This document shows positions 8,231-16,241 of a stretch of 64,000 nt of DNA, in pieces (within the stretch, counting starts at the first letter, position 1; every line of letters begins with the position of its first letter). Below the pieces are notes generated by a model that was not told the DNA's origin, ran no database searches, and worked only from the letters and a program-made list of their open reading frames with translations. Made by a program: the position numbers and the translations under genes. Source of the DNA: an uncultured Ruminococcus sp. (GTDB lineage: Bacteria; Bacillota; Clostridia; Oscillospirales; Acutalibacteraceae); assembly GCA_902765625.1 (NCBI GenBank), contig CACXAO010000009.1:1-64000 (forward strand). The letters run 5' to 3'.

Positions 8231-10393
8231 TCAGCTTTTGGAACGTGCCTTCTTTACTGCGCGTTTATTCTCGTACATATTTATATCTGCATGATGTAAG
8301 ACGTTGTCAACAGAATCATATTCTTGCGGGTCATATTCCGCCATTCCGATCGCCATATCCACCTTGTCCCATTCATTTTCGGCAGAAGCGCATATTTCAG
8401 CCTCGCTTTTCTTGAAACGTTCTATCAGTTCATTTCTGTTCTGAAAATCCTCGTTCTGCAAAATTACAGCGAATTCATCTCCGCCGATCCTGAATACGGG
8501 ACTGTTTTTGTACACGCGGCAGACCAGTTGGCTGGATGTCTGCAGGTAAATATCGCCCTTATCATGACCGTACTGATCGTTGATTGGTTTGAGGTCGTTA
8601 CAATCAAGCATCACGATCGCGAAATCAAACTGCTCTCCGTCATCAAGTCGTTTTTGGATTTGCTGCAGACTCTCGTCAAAACCGCCCTTGTTATGCAAAG
8701 ATGTGAGCGCGTCAACATAGACGAGTTTGTTAAGACTTTCTACCTTATGATTGCTTTTTTCTACTTCTTTTTTGGCTCGAATTATTCTATGCTGCGTAAC
8801 AATAATTAATACAAACGCCGCGATCACAACGACTACCGCGATAGCAACAGCCGGATTATCCTGAATAAAATCGATCAGAGTGGGTTTAGCTTCTTCTGCG
8901 GAATAGTATGACAACGCAGCGTTGATATTGGCTTTGCTGACGATATTGGTAGTTCTCGTAAGGATAGAATACAGTTCCGTGTTGCCTTCGACGACCGCAA
9001 TGTAATAATCCAAGATCTCTCCGGTAGCTAATGCGGTCAGGTTCAGCTTTTCAATCTGCTTTGCCAGTTTGTTGTAATAATAGTTGCTTATCAGAAAACA
9101 GTCGGCTTCTTTGTCCGCCACCGCTTTGAGGCAGGACTGCGTATCCGGGTATCCATCCCATTTCCAGTTCGGAAAATGATCCATCATGACTGCTTTATAG
9201 TTCGGATCGCCCTCTATCACAGCGGCATGGTTGACTGCCTGCTGTAAAAACGTATTTTGATTCGGCTTACGAACGACCGCGTAAATCTCTGAGGAAATAA
9301 TCGACGGCGTCAAAACGATATTCAATGCCTCAACGTCGGAGGTGCTCAGATTAGAAGGAAACATACAGTCAACTTCACCGTTCTCAAGCGCCTGTATCAA
9401 ATCAGCCGCACAAGGATAAGCGACAGGCTCAAAGACAAGCTCAGCGTTTTCAAAACATTTCGAAGCATCGTCCAGATAGTCCTTCAAAGCACCTGTCAAT
9501 TCACCGGTTTTTTTATCCTCAGCGCAAAACGGCAAATTGTTGTCCTGATATCCGATTCGGATTTTTCCGTGACCGGAAAGCCACTCTTTTTCCGTGGAGC
9601 TTAAAAAAAGATTCGCGCCGGAGGTACTGATATATTTCTTTTTCATATCCTGATTATAATAGGGGTTTTCATCCATAATGCGGCTCATCGCGGCATTCAG
9701 ATCCTCCAGCAAATCAGGGCGGTCTTTGTTGATCGCAAAGTAATAGTCCGATGAACCGATCTTGACAACCGGCACGGTGATATCAGCTGCACCGTAGCCG
9801 TCTATCGACACAAAGGCGTCCAGTTCACCTTTGCGCACCATTTCAAATGACTCATCTTCGGAACAGGTCGCTTCAAACAACTCAGACTCAATATTGTTTG
9901 ACTTTTCCCAATCCTGATACATCTTTTCCTGTAAGCTGCCTTTATTCGCGCCGACCTTTTTTCCGTCAAAATAGGAATAGTCGTCCGGAATATAGTCTTT
10001 GTTATCCGGAGAGATAAAAATGTAGTAATCCTCCTCTCCCATAGGCAAGTGAGGAAACAGCATATTCTCTGACCGCTCTTCCGTGTAGGAAACGTCGCTC
10101 AACATATCAATCTCTCCGTCGATGAGCATCTGCAGCAGATTCGGCCAGCTGTCCTCTACATACTCGTAGTTCCATCCGGTATAGGCGGCGAGTTTCGCCT
10201 GGTATTCATAGGCATGACCGGAGCGTCTGCCGTACTGATCTATCATACTGACAGGAGCATCGTACCATCCAACACGGACAGTTTTTTCTTTCTCTTCCGC
10301 ATTCGCGGCAATCGGCAACAGGCAGACACAAATCATCACGAAGCAAAGCAAGAGAGCGGCAAATCGTTTGATATATGTAAGGTTCTTTTTCAT
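8231..10393 (-). CDS. Membrane diguanylate cyclase with two periplasmic-binding-protein sensor domains
   Basis: 720 residues. A signal peptide (1-30) leads to two successive SBP_bac_3 domains outside the cell (about 35-265 and 285-505), a membrane helix (530-550), a short coiled coil and a C-terminal GGDEF domain. The catalytic motif RIGGDEFAVIL is intact (GGDEF 637-641), so c-di-GMP synthesis in response to a small ligand, perhaps an amino acid, is likely. No RxxD inhibitory site is seen five residues before the motif. The start used is MKKNLTYIK, whose ATG follows GGTGG by eight bases. The longer upstream reading (MLYHIMQY) lacks a ribosome-binding site. Confidence 0.85.
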   Translation of the reverse strand: MKKNLTYIKRFAALLLCFVMICVCLLPIAANAEEKEKTVRVGWYDAPVSMIDQYGRRSGHAYEYQAKLAAYTGWNYEYVEDSWPNLLQMLIDGEIDMLSDVSYTEERSENMLFPHLPMGEEDYYIFISPDNKDYIPDDYSYFDGKKVGANKGSLQEKMYQDWEKSNNIESELFEATCSEDESFEMVRKGELDAFVSIDGYGAADITVPVVKIGSSDYYFAINKDRPDLLEDLNAAMSRIMDENPYYNQDMKKKYISTSGANLFLSSTEKEWLSGHGKIRIGYQDNNLPFCAEDKKTGELTGALKDYLDDASKCFENAELVFEPVAYPCAADLIQALENGEVDCMFPSNLSTSDVEALNIVLTPSIISSEIYAVVRKPNQNTFLQQAVNHAAVIEGDPNYKAVMMDHFPNWKWDGYPDTQSCLKAVADKEADCFLISNYYYNKLAKQIEKLNLTALATGEILDYYIAVVEGNTELYSILTRTTNIVSKANINAALSYYSAEEAKPTLIDFIQDNPAVAIAVVVVIAAFVLIIVTQHRIIRAKKEVEKSNHKVESLNKLVYVDALTSLHNKGGFDESLQQIQKRLDDGEQFDFAIVMLDCNDLKPINDQYGHDKGDIYLQTSSQLVCRVYKNSPVFRIGGDEFAVILQNEDFQNRNELIERFKKSEAEICASAENEWDKVDMAIGMAEYDPQEYDSVDNVLHHADINMYENKRAVKKARSKS

Positions 10394-10677
10394 ATTATTC
10401 CACCATCTCGTGTATTGCATAATGTGATACAGCAACTAAATGTAGGAGACTATGTATCGGAGTTTCTGAAAATGATAACAAATTCAGACTAATTATATTA
10501 TATTTTACCATAATATTTCATCATTTGCAATAACAAAATAGATAAATTAATAGATTTTTTTGTCCTGTGACCGCAAACTCCTCCCGGTGAACGCAGGCTC
10601 CGTTTTTGACTGCTCAGCGACCTGGCGTATTGACTGTTCTGCAAATCCTTGAAGAATATACAAAGCAAATAAAACGA

Positions 10678-10722
10678 CCTCCGATGCGGTGTTGATCAAA
10701 AGCACCGTATCGGAGGTTTTCT
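10678..10722. terminator. Terminator between the deformylase-like gene and the GGDEF gene
   Basis: CCTCCGATGCGGTG (10678-10691) pairs with 10703-10716 with one mismatch. T-rich tails follow on both strands, the better one on plus. On minus it ends the deformylase-like gene. The rest of 10394-10751 shows no convincing gene. Confidence 0.6.
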
Positions 10723-10751
10723 TATTTTTCATAAACACGCTATCGACGTTT

Positions 10752-11165
10752 CTATATCAATACACCGTTGCAGTGGTCGATCTCGTGCTGAATTATCTGT
10801 GCCGTAAAGCCGCTGTAGGATTTGTTTTTCCATTGGAACTGATCGTCCTGATACTTCACTTTAATTGTTTTGTATCTTGTAGTTTTGCGAGGACTTCCCA
10901 AAAGCGACAGGCAGCCTTCCTCGGTTTCATACGGCGCGGCTTTTGAGACGATTTCGGGATTGTACATCACGGTGGGTTTTACGCCGTCGATAAAGGCGAT
11001 GATTCTGACTGTCTTGCCGATCATATTTGCCGCCATACCCACGCAGGTTTCGCGGTGTGCATTCAAGGTATCGAGCAGGTCGAACGCGATCAAACTATCG
11101 TCTTTTGTCGCGGGCTTTGACTTGATTCCCAAAAAGAACGGGTCGTGCATTAATTCTCTAACCAT
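10752..11165 (-). CDS. Peptide deformylase-like protein
   Basis: 137 residues. Deformylase motif II (EEGCLSL, metal-binding Cys) and motif III (QHEIDHCNG, two metal-binding His and the catalytic Glu) are intact. Motif I reads VGMAANMIG where GxGxAAxQ is usual, so the oxyanion-stabilising Gln is replaced by Met. Deformylase removes the formyl group from nascent proteins; this may be an accessory or diverged copy. The start overlaps the end of the upstream YczE-like gene by 8 bases, so the two are co-translated. The stop is TAG. Confidence 0.8.
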   Translation of the reverse strand: MVRELMHDPFFLGIKSKPATKDDSLIAFDLLDTLNAHRETCVGMAANMIGKTVRIIAFIDGVKPTVMYNPEIVSKAAPYETEEGCLSLLGSPRKTTRYKTIKVKYQDDQFQWKNKSYSGFTAQIIQHEIDHCNGVLI

Positions 11166-11865
11166 CAGTCTCTCGCTTTCTGCTTTTCAGCTTATCAAAT
11201 ATCAAGTTATACAACTTAATGAGCAGTCCCACCGCAACGGCGGCGATGATACTGCCCTCGCGCACACCCTTGAGCTTGCCGAGGAACACAAGGCAGATAA
11301 CCGCTGACAAGGCGATATAGATAATATCAAAAAGTATTTTGATATTTTCGTACCGCTTGCCTGTTACCTCGCTGACAGCGCGGTTCATCGCTTCGCCCGG
11401 CAGCATTGCGACGCCGCCCTTGAGCTGCATCCAGATGCCGAACGCCAAAACAATACAGCCGACCGCCATATACAAAAGCTGTTCCGGATATCCGTTGACC
11501 GGAATATCCCTGATCAGCCAGCAGGACAGGTTAGTCAGATAACCGTAGACGAACGCAAGAATCGTCTGGATAACGATCTCAAGCGGCTTGCATTTCTTAC
11601 GAAGCAATATCACCTGCACCGCTATCTGGATTACGCTCAGCACATTCAGCCACCCGCCGAAGCTCAGCAGACTGCTGACAAGCGACACCGAATAAGGCAG
11701 CGACGCGACGGGCGACGTGCCGAGTCCTGCTTTTGTCGAAAACGCGACGCCCATCGAGGCGATAAACAACCCTGTCAGGAATAAAATGTATTGCCAAATA
11801 ATTATTTTGATTGTTCTTCTCATATACCGGTCACTTGTCTTTGTGGGCGTCCTGTTGATTTCCAT
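11158..11865 (-). CDS. YczE/YitT-like integral membrane protein
   Basis: About 221-235 residues with five to six membrane helices. The first helix pair carries GVAFSTKAGLGTSPVASLPY and a later loop GGVAMLPGEAMNRAVSE, typical of the YczE/DUF6198 group. No biochemical function is known for the family. The start is uncertain: MEINRTPTK (11865) or MRRTIKI (11823), neither with a strong ribosome-binding site. The open frame upstream (to 11991) overlaps an acetyltransferase remnant in another frame and should not be included. It forms an overlapping pair with the deformylase-like gene. Confidence 0.75.
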   Translation of the reverse strand: MEINRTPTKTSDRYMRRTIKIIIWQYILFLTGLFIASMGVAFSTKAGLGTSPVASLPYSVSLVSSLLSFGGWLNVLSVIQIAVQVILLRKKCKPLEIVIQTILAFVYGYLTNLSCWLIRDIPVNGYPEQLLYMAVGCIVLAFGIWMQLKGGVAMLPGEAMNRAVSEVTGKRYENIKILFDIIYIALSAVICLVFLGKLKGVREGSIIAAVAVGLLIKLYNLIFDKLKSRKRETDG

Positions 11866-11897
11866 GTCAGTATTTTGAAACAGCTGCTTTCGTTTTA

Positions 11898-12029
11898 TCA
11901 ATTTTTGATGACGGGCATAAACGCCTTGACAGCTTCTGTGGCATAGCCGCGCTTTGTGTATTTCGCTCCGATGTGACAGCCGATTTTCCAAACGCCGTCG
12001 CCGAGCCTATCTGTTTTCAATTCAAACAT
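11898..12029 (-). pseudogene. GNAT acetyltransferase C-terminal fragment
   Basis: A 43-residue frame (MFELKTDRLGDG, then WKIGCHIGAKYTKRGYATEA) covers only strand 4 and the acetyl-CoA loop of a GNAT fold. Intact relatives have 150-180 residues. It is out of frame with, and just upstream of, the YczE-like gene. Confidence 0.6.
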
Positions 12030-12178
12030 ATTGTCATTTTCTTTTCTTTACTGAGTTAAGTATAGCATTTCTGCAATGAAAAACAACCTAATAAACAAAC
12101 AAAAAAGAATGAGCCTGTCCTTCAATCCGGTCATTGTTTTTTCTCATCATCATGTCATTTTTTCGTGCTAAAAGAAAA

Positions 12179-12955
12179 TCATAATTCCATCTTTTTCAGT
12201 TCATTGATGATTTCGTCGATATCATCCGATATTCTGTCGCTGTTGCCTGCAATATCGTCAAAGAGCCTGTCAAGGTTTTCCTCAAAGCTTTTCGGAAGCA
12301 CACTGCAATTTTTCTTGCACAACTCTATCAGGCGTTTTTCTCCGGGGTGCGTCTGTCTGTTCACCGCGAACAGCACATCAAAATAAGATTCGAGAAACGC
12401 GGCGGTTCTGTGAACGATACTCACACGATCATTTCTTGAGCACGCTTTTTTGATTTGCAGGGAATATGCCGGCATAGCGGCATACAAAAGATTGGTATTT
12501 CTTTCAATGATATTATCGCGCAGCTGATCGGGATATGGAATATCGAACCGCTCTTTTGCTTTTTTCAGTCTGCCGTTTTTGTCACATATTATCCTACAGT
12601 TCAGAAGATTATGCCACATACAGGTGGTATATCCGTTATGCGCCTGAAACTTTTCCGCAACGTCGGAAACGCCTTCACAAAAACCGTCAAGATCACGATA
12701 CAAAATATCAATATCAATATCGTTCTTTAACACACAGTTATCTTCGTGCTCCCAATATTGATTGCCGATCTCCATATATCCGCAGTATTTTTCAAGGATA
12801 CAGCGTCTTGTTTCCTCGCTTATGGGTGAAGTAATGTATACATACACGTCATAATCTGATTTTTCATCATAACATTCGCCGGCTCTTGAACCGCCCAAAG
12901 CAATCGCTTCAACCTGTTCCAAATCCGCCAACTCACCGAATAGCTTATTGACCAT
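12179..12955 (-). CDS. Nucleotidyltransferase with DUF4037-like C-terminus
   Basis: 258 residues. The nucleotidyltransferase signature is intact: GGSRA at about 21-25, DYDVYVY supplying the metal-binding Asp pair, and DIDIDILYRD as the third acidic strand. The helical C-terminal half resembles DUF4037. Related proteins transfer nucleotides to small molecules (aminoglycosides, for example) or to proteins; the substrate is unknown here. Both flanks are remnants or gene-free, so it looks like a stand-alone accessory gene. The region 12030-12178 shows nothing. Confidence 0.75.
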   Translation of the reverse strand: MVNKLFGELADLEQVEAIALGGSRAGECYDEKSDYDVYVYITSPISEETRRCILEKYCGYMEIGNQYWEHEDNCVLKNDIDIDILYRDLDGFCEGVSDVAEKFQAHNGYTTCMWHNLLNCRIICDKNGRLKKAKERFDIPYPDQLRDNIIERNTNLLYAAMPAYSLQIKKACSRNDRVSIVHRTAAFLESYFDVLFAVNRQTHPGEKRLIELCKKNCSVLPKSFEENLDRLFDDIAGNSDRISDDIDEIINELKKMEL

Positions 12956-13134
12956 CTTATTCGCCTTTCGTTTTTCAAAAGTTAGAATACCGTTATCGCG
13001 ATTTGATTTCCATCGACCGCGACGACAAGCTCTTATATTATCCGTCGCACATCAGGCAGCCACGGATATTCTGCCAAAATGTTCGTTAATATTGTATTTC
13101 TGTTATTATCTATTAACTCAGCCAAATCCTTTTA

Positions 13135-13652
13135 TTATCGAATTGCGTTCATATAATTTGTGAAATATGCCGCTTTATCCGCTTCAGTTACAAGCGTGAC
13201 GTTGTAATCGAAATCATTTTTTACGCCGTCGTAGGTAAAGCCTTCCTTGTAAAAAATTACCTGCGAATAGGTTTAACCGTGCCGTCTATGGTATCGGCGG
13301 AACCTTTATATACAGGCGCGTCGCAGCCCGCTGTTTCCAATGCCGCAAGGGCGTTCTTGGTACTCTGTTCCAAATCGACATTGCCGACTAAAACGGTTAC
13401 GCCGAGAATTTCAACATTCTCCTGCTTGGCGGCAAGAATAAGCGCGGAGACGTCGTCTGCTCCGGTGTCGGTGTCAATGATGATTTTCCTGTGTTCTCTC
13501 GAAACAGATTCTGTCTGTGCTGCGGTTGTGTCCTGTACGGCGGTGCCGCTTGGCGTTGTGCTCGTCTGATTGCCGCAAGCGCAAAGTGAAGCAGTCATCG
13601 CAATTGTCATTGACGCAGCAATAAAAGTTTTTAAGATACATTTCAAATTCAC
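13135..13652 (-). pseudogene. Inosine/uridine nucleoside hydrolase-like lipoprotein with internal deletion
   Basis: A lipoprotein signal peptide (lipobox LCAC) starting at a GTG at 13652 behind AGAGG is followed by the N-terminal nucleoside-hydrolase motif IIIDTDTGADDVSALI, which contains the calcium-binding Asp cluster, and about 55 more family residues. The frame then stops at 13257 after PVYKGSADTIDGTVKP. In another frame, 13135-13262 reads VIFYKEGFTYDGVKNDFDYN, then TLVTEADKAAYFTNYM, plausible as the family's C-terminus. About 200 central residues are missing, so an internal deletion joined the two ends. The N-terminal identity is firm, the C-terminal one an inference. Confidence 0.65.
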
Positions 13653-13843
13653 GATAAACCTCTTTTCTTCCATATCAAATGTGTATAGATAAGACTTCCT
13701 TAATATCATATCAGAAAACCCATCGCTTGTCTATCATTTTCTCATAAAACAGCGAGATCCAAATTTGGCTCGGTTCATCATAACCCTCGCGTACCTCCGG
13801 GACGGAGTGACGGAAAGCCGCCGCTTATTGAAAAAACTAAAAA

Positions 13844-13900
13844 GGGCTGTCGCAACTCGAAAAAGTCAGTGGCAGCCCCGTCATATTGAGTTAGTCTCGG
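13844..13900 (-). terminator. Terminator below the PepD remnant
   Basis: GGGCTG at 13844-13849 pairs with CAGCCC at 13873-13878, with partial pairing inside. The minus-strand side continues TTTTTAGTTTTTTC. It would have ended the peptidase transcript whose remnant lies at 13925-14152. Confidence 0.6.
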
Positions 13901-13924
13901 TATTGATGGTGTATTTTACAAAGG

Positions 13925-14152
13925 TTATTCGATGCTGAGCAAGATTCCCTTCAACAGCTTAAATATTTTCGGAACGGAACCGAGAGTCAGCGTTTCTTTG
14001 GGAGTATGCACGTCTTTGATATCGGGACCGACGCAAATCATCATCAGGTCAGGATTATATACCGCATAGCTGCCGCACTCCAAGCCGGCATGGACGGCGA
14101 TTATTTCATAATCTGTTCCGTTTTGCTCCCTGTAGACCTTTTTTGGGGTCAT
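13925..14152 (-). pseudogene. C-terminal fragment of PepD (aminoacyl-histidine dipeptidase, M20)
   Basis: 75 residues that match the extreme C-terminus of the PepD family: VHAGLECGSYAVYNPDL (His and Glu of the catalytic metal site region), VGPDIKDVHTPKETLTLGS and a closing helix. Intact PepD has about 480 residues. The frame begins at an unrelated ATG with no ribosome-binding site, so the first 85 percent of the gene has been lost. Confidence 0.75.
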
Positions 14153-14334
14153 CCGCTATATGAGTATTATACCATATCTTGTGGAGGAATGATAGAGGAT
14201 ATTTGATATATTGTAGTTTTTCTCTGTCGGAGAGCTTTTTCAGCAGAGCCTATATAATCCCCTTGTTTATTGAAATGAAAACAGGGGGATTTTCGTATGT
14301 GCAAAACTCACAAAAACGGAACATAAAATTTGGA

Positions 14335-14363
14335 TTGCACACTTGTTAATAATGTGATATGAT
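14335..14363 (+). promoter_or_regulatory. Promoter for the leader and lipoprotein gene
   Basis: TTGCAC (14335-14340) and TATGAT (14358-14363) with a 17-base spacer and TG one base before the -10 box. It predicts a leader of about 240 bases before the ATG at 14609. Confidence 0.7.
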
Positions 14364-14600
14364 AAAAAAGCCAACAATTACAAGTTAATACGTTATTCAT
14401 ACACCTTTATGTTTTGAATTCATGTGCGGGACAGTGTTTTTATTATCTGATAAAAACACTATGCTCTTGTTCAACTATCCCTGTGAGTATTTCTCGTTAG
14501 CGGTATAATTGTGATTGTTTGGCGACGATTCGGAGCTATGTGTTTTTTGGCGCGCGGCTTTTGGGTCGTGCGCTTTTTATTTTATCAAAATGTTAAGGAG
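14364..14600 (+). ncRNA. Structured leader with an intrinsic terminator (attenuator or small RNA)
   Basis: Between the promoter and the lipoprotein start lies about 240 bases without an ORF. It has an 11-bp perfect hairpin (14433-14443 with 14450-14460) without a T-run. A second hairpin of 9 bp, counting wobbles (14550-14558 with 14565-14573), is followed by TTTTTATTTT, a textbook terminator. Only about 15 bases then remain before the AAGGAGG of the lipoprotein. A terminator inside a leader means either conditional read-through (riboswitch-like attenuation) or a free small RNA of about 210 nucleotides. I do not recognise a known riboswitch class. Confidence 0.5.
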
Positions 14601-14608
14601 GAAATAAC

Positions 14609-15100
14609 ATGAAGAAAATTACAGCTTGGGTTTTGATTTTTTGCGGTTTAATTGGCACGTTTTCCATGTCATCCTGTGGAAGTGGTAAAACGGATGAGAC
14701 TGTCAGTAATGATACTATTGATAATGTCAGTAATGATACTGCTGAGACTGTCAGTGATGAAAGTATTAAAAATATGTTGACAGCTCATCATTGGAAGAGC
14801 AGAAGTTATGTTCTTGTTTTTTACGATAACGGAAGGTGGGAAGAAAAACCAATCGGAAAACAGTTAGCAGGCAATGGAAGAAGTACATGGGCTGTTAGGA
14901 ACGGGAATCTTTACTTTGAACATTATGCCAGTATGGGATTATACACAGATTATGAAACACTTGAAATTAAATATGTTAGTGTTGATGAAAGCGACTTAGC
15001 TAAAGGTGTAGTGCCGTTAACAAAAGAGAATTTTTATGTTTCTGATAATTATTTAGTGTTCGGGACAAGTAATCCTACTATTTATACGCCTGATGATTAA
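14609..15100 (+). CDS. Small lipoprotein of unknown function
   Basis: 163 residues. A signal peptide with lipobox SSC (Cys 23) is followed by a short Asn/Asp/Ser repeat region (TVSNDTIDNVSNDT) and a compact beta-rich domain of about 100 residues with many aromatics. The pattern resembles small lipocalin-like or DUF5640-type lipoproteins, but I cannot assign it firmly. The ATG follows TAAGGAGG at ideal distance. Local base composition is more AT-rich than its neighbours, which may point to recent acquisition. Its leader contains a terminator, so expression is probably conditional. Confidence 0.7.
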   Translation: MKKITAWVLIFCGLIGTFSMSSCGSGKTDETVSNDTIDNVSNDTAETVSDESIKNMLTAHHWKSRSYVLVFYDNGRWEEKPIGKQLAGNGRSTWAVRNGNLYFEHYASMGLYTDYETLEIKYVSVDESDLAKGVVPLTKENFYVSDNYLVFGTSNPTIYTPDD

Positions 15101-15171
15101 CGGATTCTAAATTATGATAACGTTTCGTTTTGCGGAAAATAACAGTTTTATATGCTGATGACAATTAAAAA

Positions 15172-15228
15172 AACCTTCCTCCAACACCCGCGTTAGACCG
15201 CGCCGTTGAAGGAAGGTTTTCTTTTTAG
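15172..15228. terminator. Bidirectional terminator shared by lipoprotein and ATPase remnant
   Basis: A long imperfect hairpin: AACCTTCCT (15172-15180) pairs with AGGAAGGTT (15210-15218), with CAAC/GTTG and CGCG/CGCG pairing inside. T-runs follow on both strands. Confidence 0.75.
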
Positions 15229-15615
15229 CGATTTTTTAATAGGCGCCCTGCCCCGTCGTGGCAACGACGCTGCTTGAGCAGCCTTGCCGCGTTGAGCACG
15301 CAGATCACGCAAACGCCCGTGTCGGCTAAAACTGACATCCACATCTGCGCTATTCCAAAGAACGCGAGCACTATCACAGCTGCCTTTACCGCGAGGGCAA
15401 AGGTAATGTTTCCCCTGACGGTGCGCATCGTTCTTTTTGCGAGGCAGACGGCTTTCGGCAGGGCGGTCAAATCTCCCGACGCAAGCACCGTGTCGGCGGC
15501 TTCTATCGCGGCTTCCGCACCCAGACCCATTGCGATACCGCAGTCGCTACGGCTCAGCACGGGGGCGTCGTTTATGCCGTCACCGACAAAGCAGATGAGG
15601 TCGGCAAACTCACGA
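15225..15615 (-). pseudogene. C-terminal fragment of a heavy-metal P1B-type ATPase
   Basis: The frame enters in the middle of the P domain (FVGDGINDAPVL, the hinge motif that binds magnesium) and continues through the last two membrane helices to a Lys/Arg-rich end. This is the last 125 residues of a CadA/ZntA-like metal pump of over 600 residues. Upstream of about 15615 the sequence changes abruptly into a diguanylate cyclase piece on the other strand. The natural end and the terminator are retained; the rest of the gene is missing. Confidence 0.8.
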
Positions 15616-16157
15616 GGACTTTCAAACTGCTGACGAGCCATGTGAAAGATAATATCAGAGATCTGAACAAGCGTGTGTTTGTGGACGCACTGACCAGGGT
15701 GAAAAACAACGCCGCCTACGCCGCGGATCTTGATGAGCTGCAGGCACAAGCGGATAAAGAGGGTTCACAGATGCAGTTTGCGATCGGTATATTCGACTGT
15801 GATAATCTCAAGAAAATCAACGATATGTACGGTCACGATAAGGGAGACGAGTATATCAAGGCTGCCTGCCGTGTGATTTGTACCACCTTCCGCCACAGTC
15901 CGGTATACAGATTCGGAGGAGATGAATTTTCGGTCATTCTCCGTAATGAGGATTATCAGAACAGAGAAGCGCTGATCAGTCAGTTTGAAGAAACAGCGGC
16001 GTCAATCAACAGCTCGACCGAAGTTCAATGGGAACAGGTACATATCTCTATGGGCTTTGCGGATTATGATCCGCAGAATGACAGCGATGTGAACGACGTG
16101 ATGCGCCGTGCCGATAAGATGATGTATGAAAACAAGCGCTTGAGAAAAAACACATGA
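15615..16157 (+). pseudogene. GGDEF domain fragment (diguanylate cyclase C-terminus)
   Basis: Starting at the junction with the ATPase piece, the frame reads FKLLTSHVKDNIRDLNKRV, which looks like the end of a membrane-proximal linker, then a complete GGDEF domain. RFGGDEFSVIL is intact, and GHDKGDEYIKAA and ADKMMYENKR are conserved. The receptor and membrane parts are absent. A GTG at 15642 could give a 171-residue soluble protein, but no ribosome-binding site supports it. It is closely similar in plan to the GGDEF domain at 8231-10393. Most likely the 3' end of a receptor gene severed by deletion or misassembly. Confidence 0.7.
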
Positions 16158-16241
16158 CAGCATTTTTAATAGTTTTGATACAGGATGCTTCTGATAAAGG
16201 TCTGCTTTAAAGCAATATCAACGGAAAGGACAGTGACGGAA

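Noticed and set aside
10547..10738. 63-codon minus-strand frame below the deformylase-like gene
   Set aside because: It runs through a terminator hairpin and has no ribosome-binding site. The translation looks like an artefact, perhaps a dispersed repeat.
11866..11991. Longer N-terminus for the YczE-like protein
   Set aside because: The extra codons overlap a GNAT remnant in another frame and have no ribosome-binding site or membrane character.
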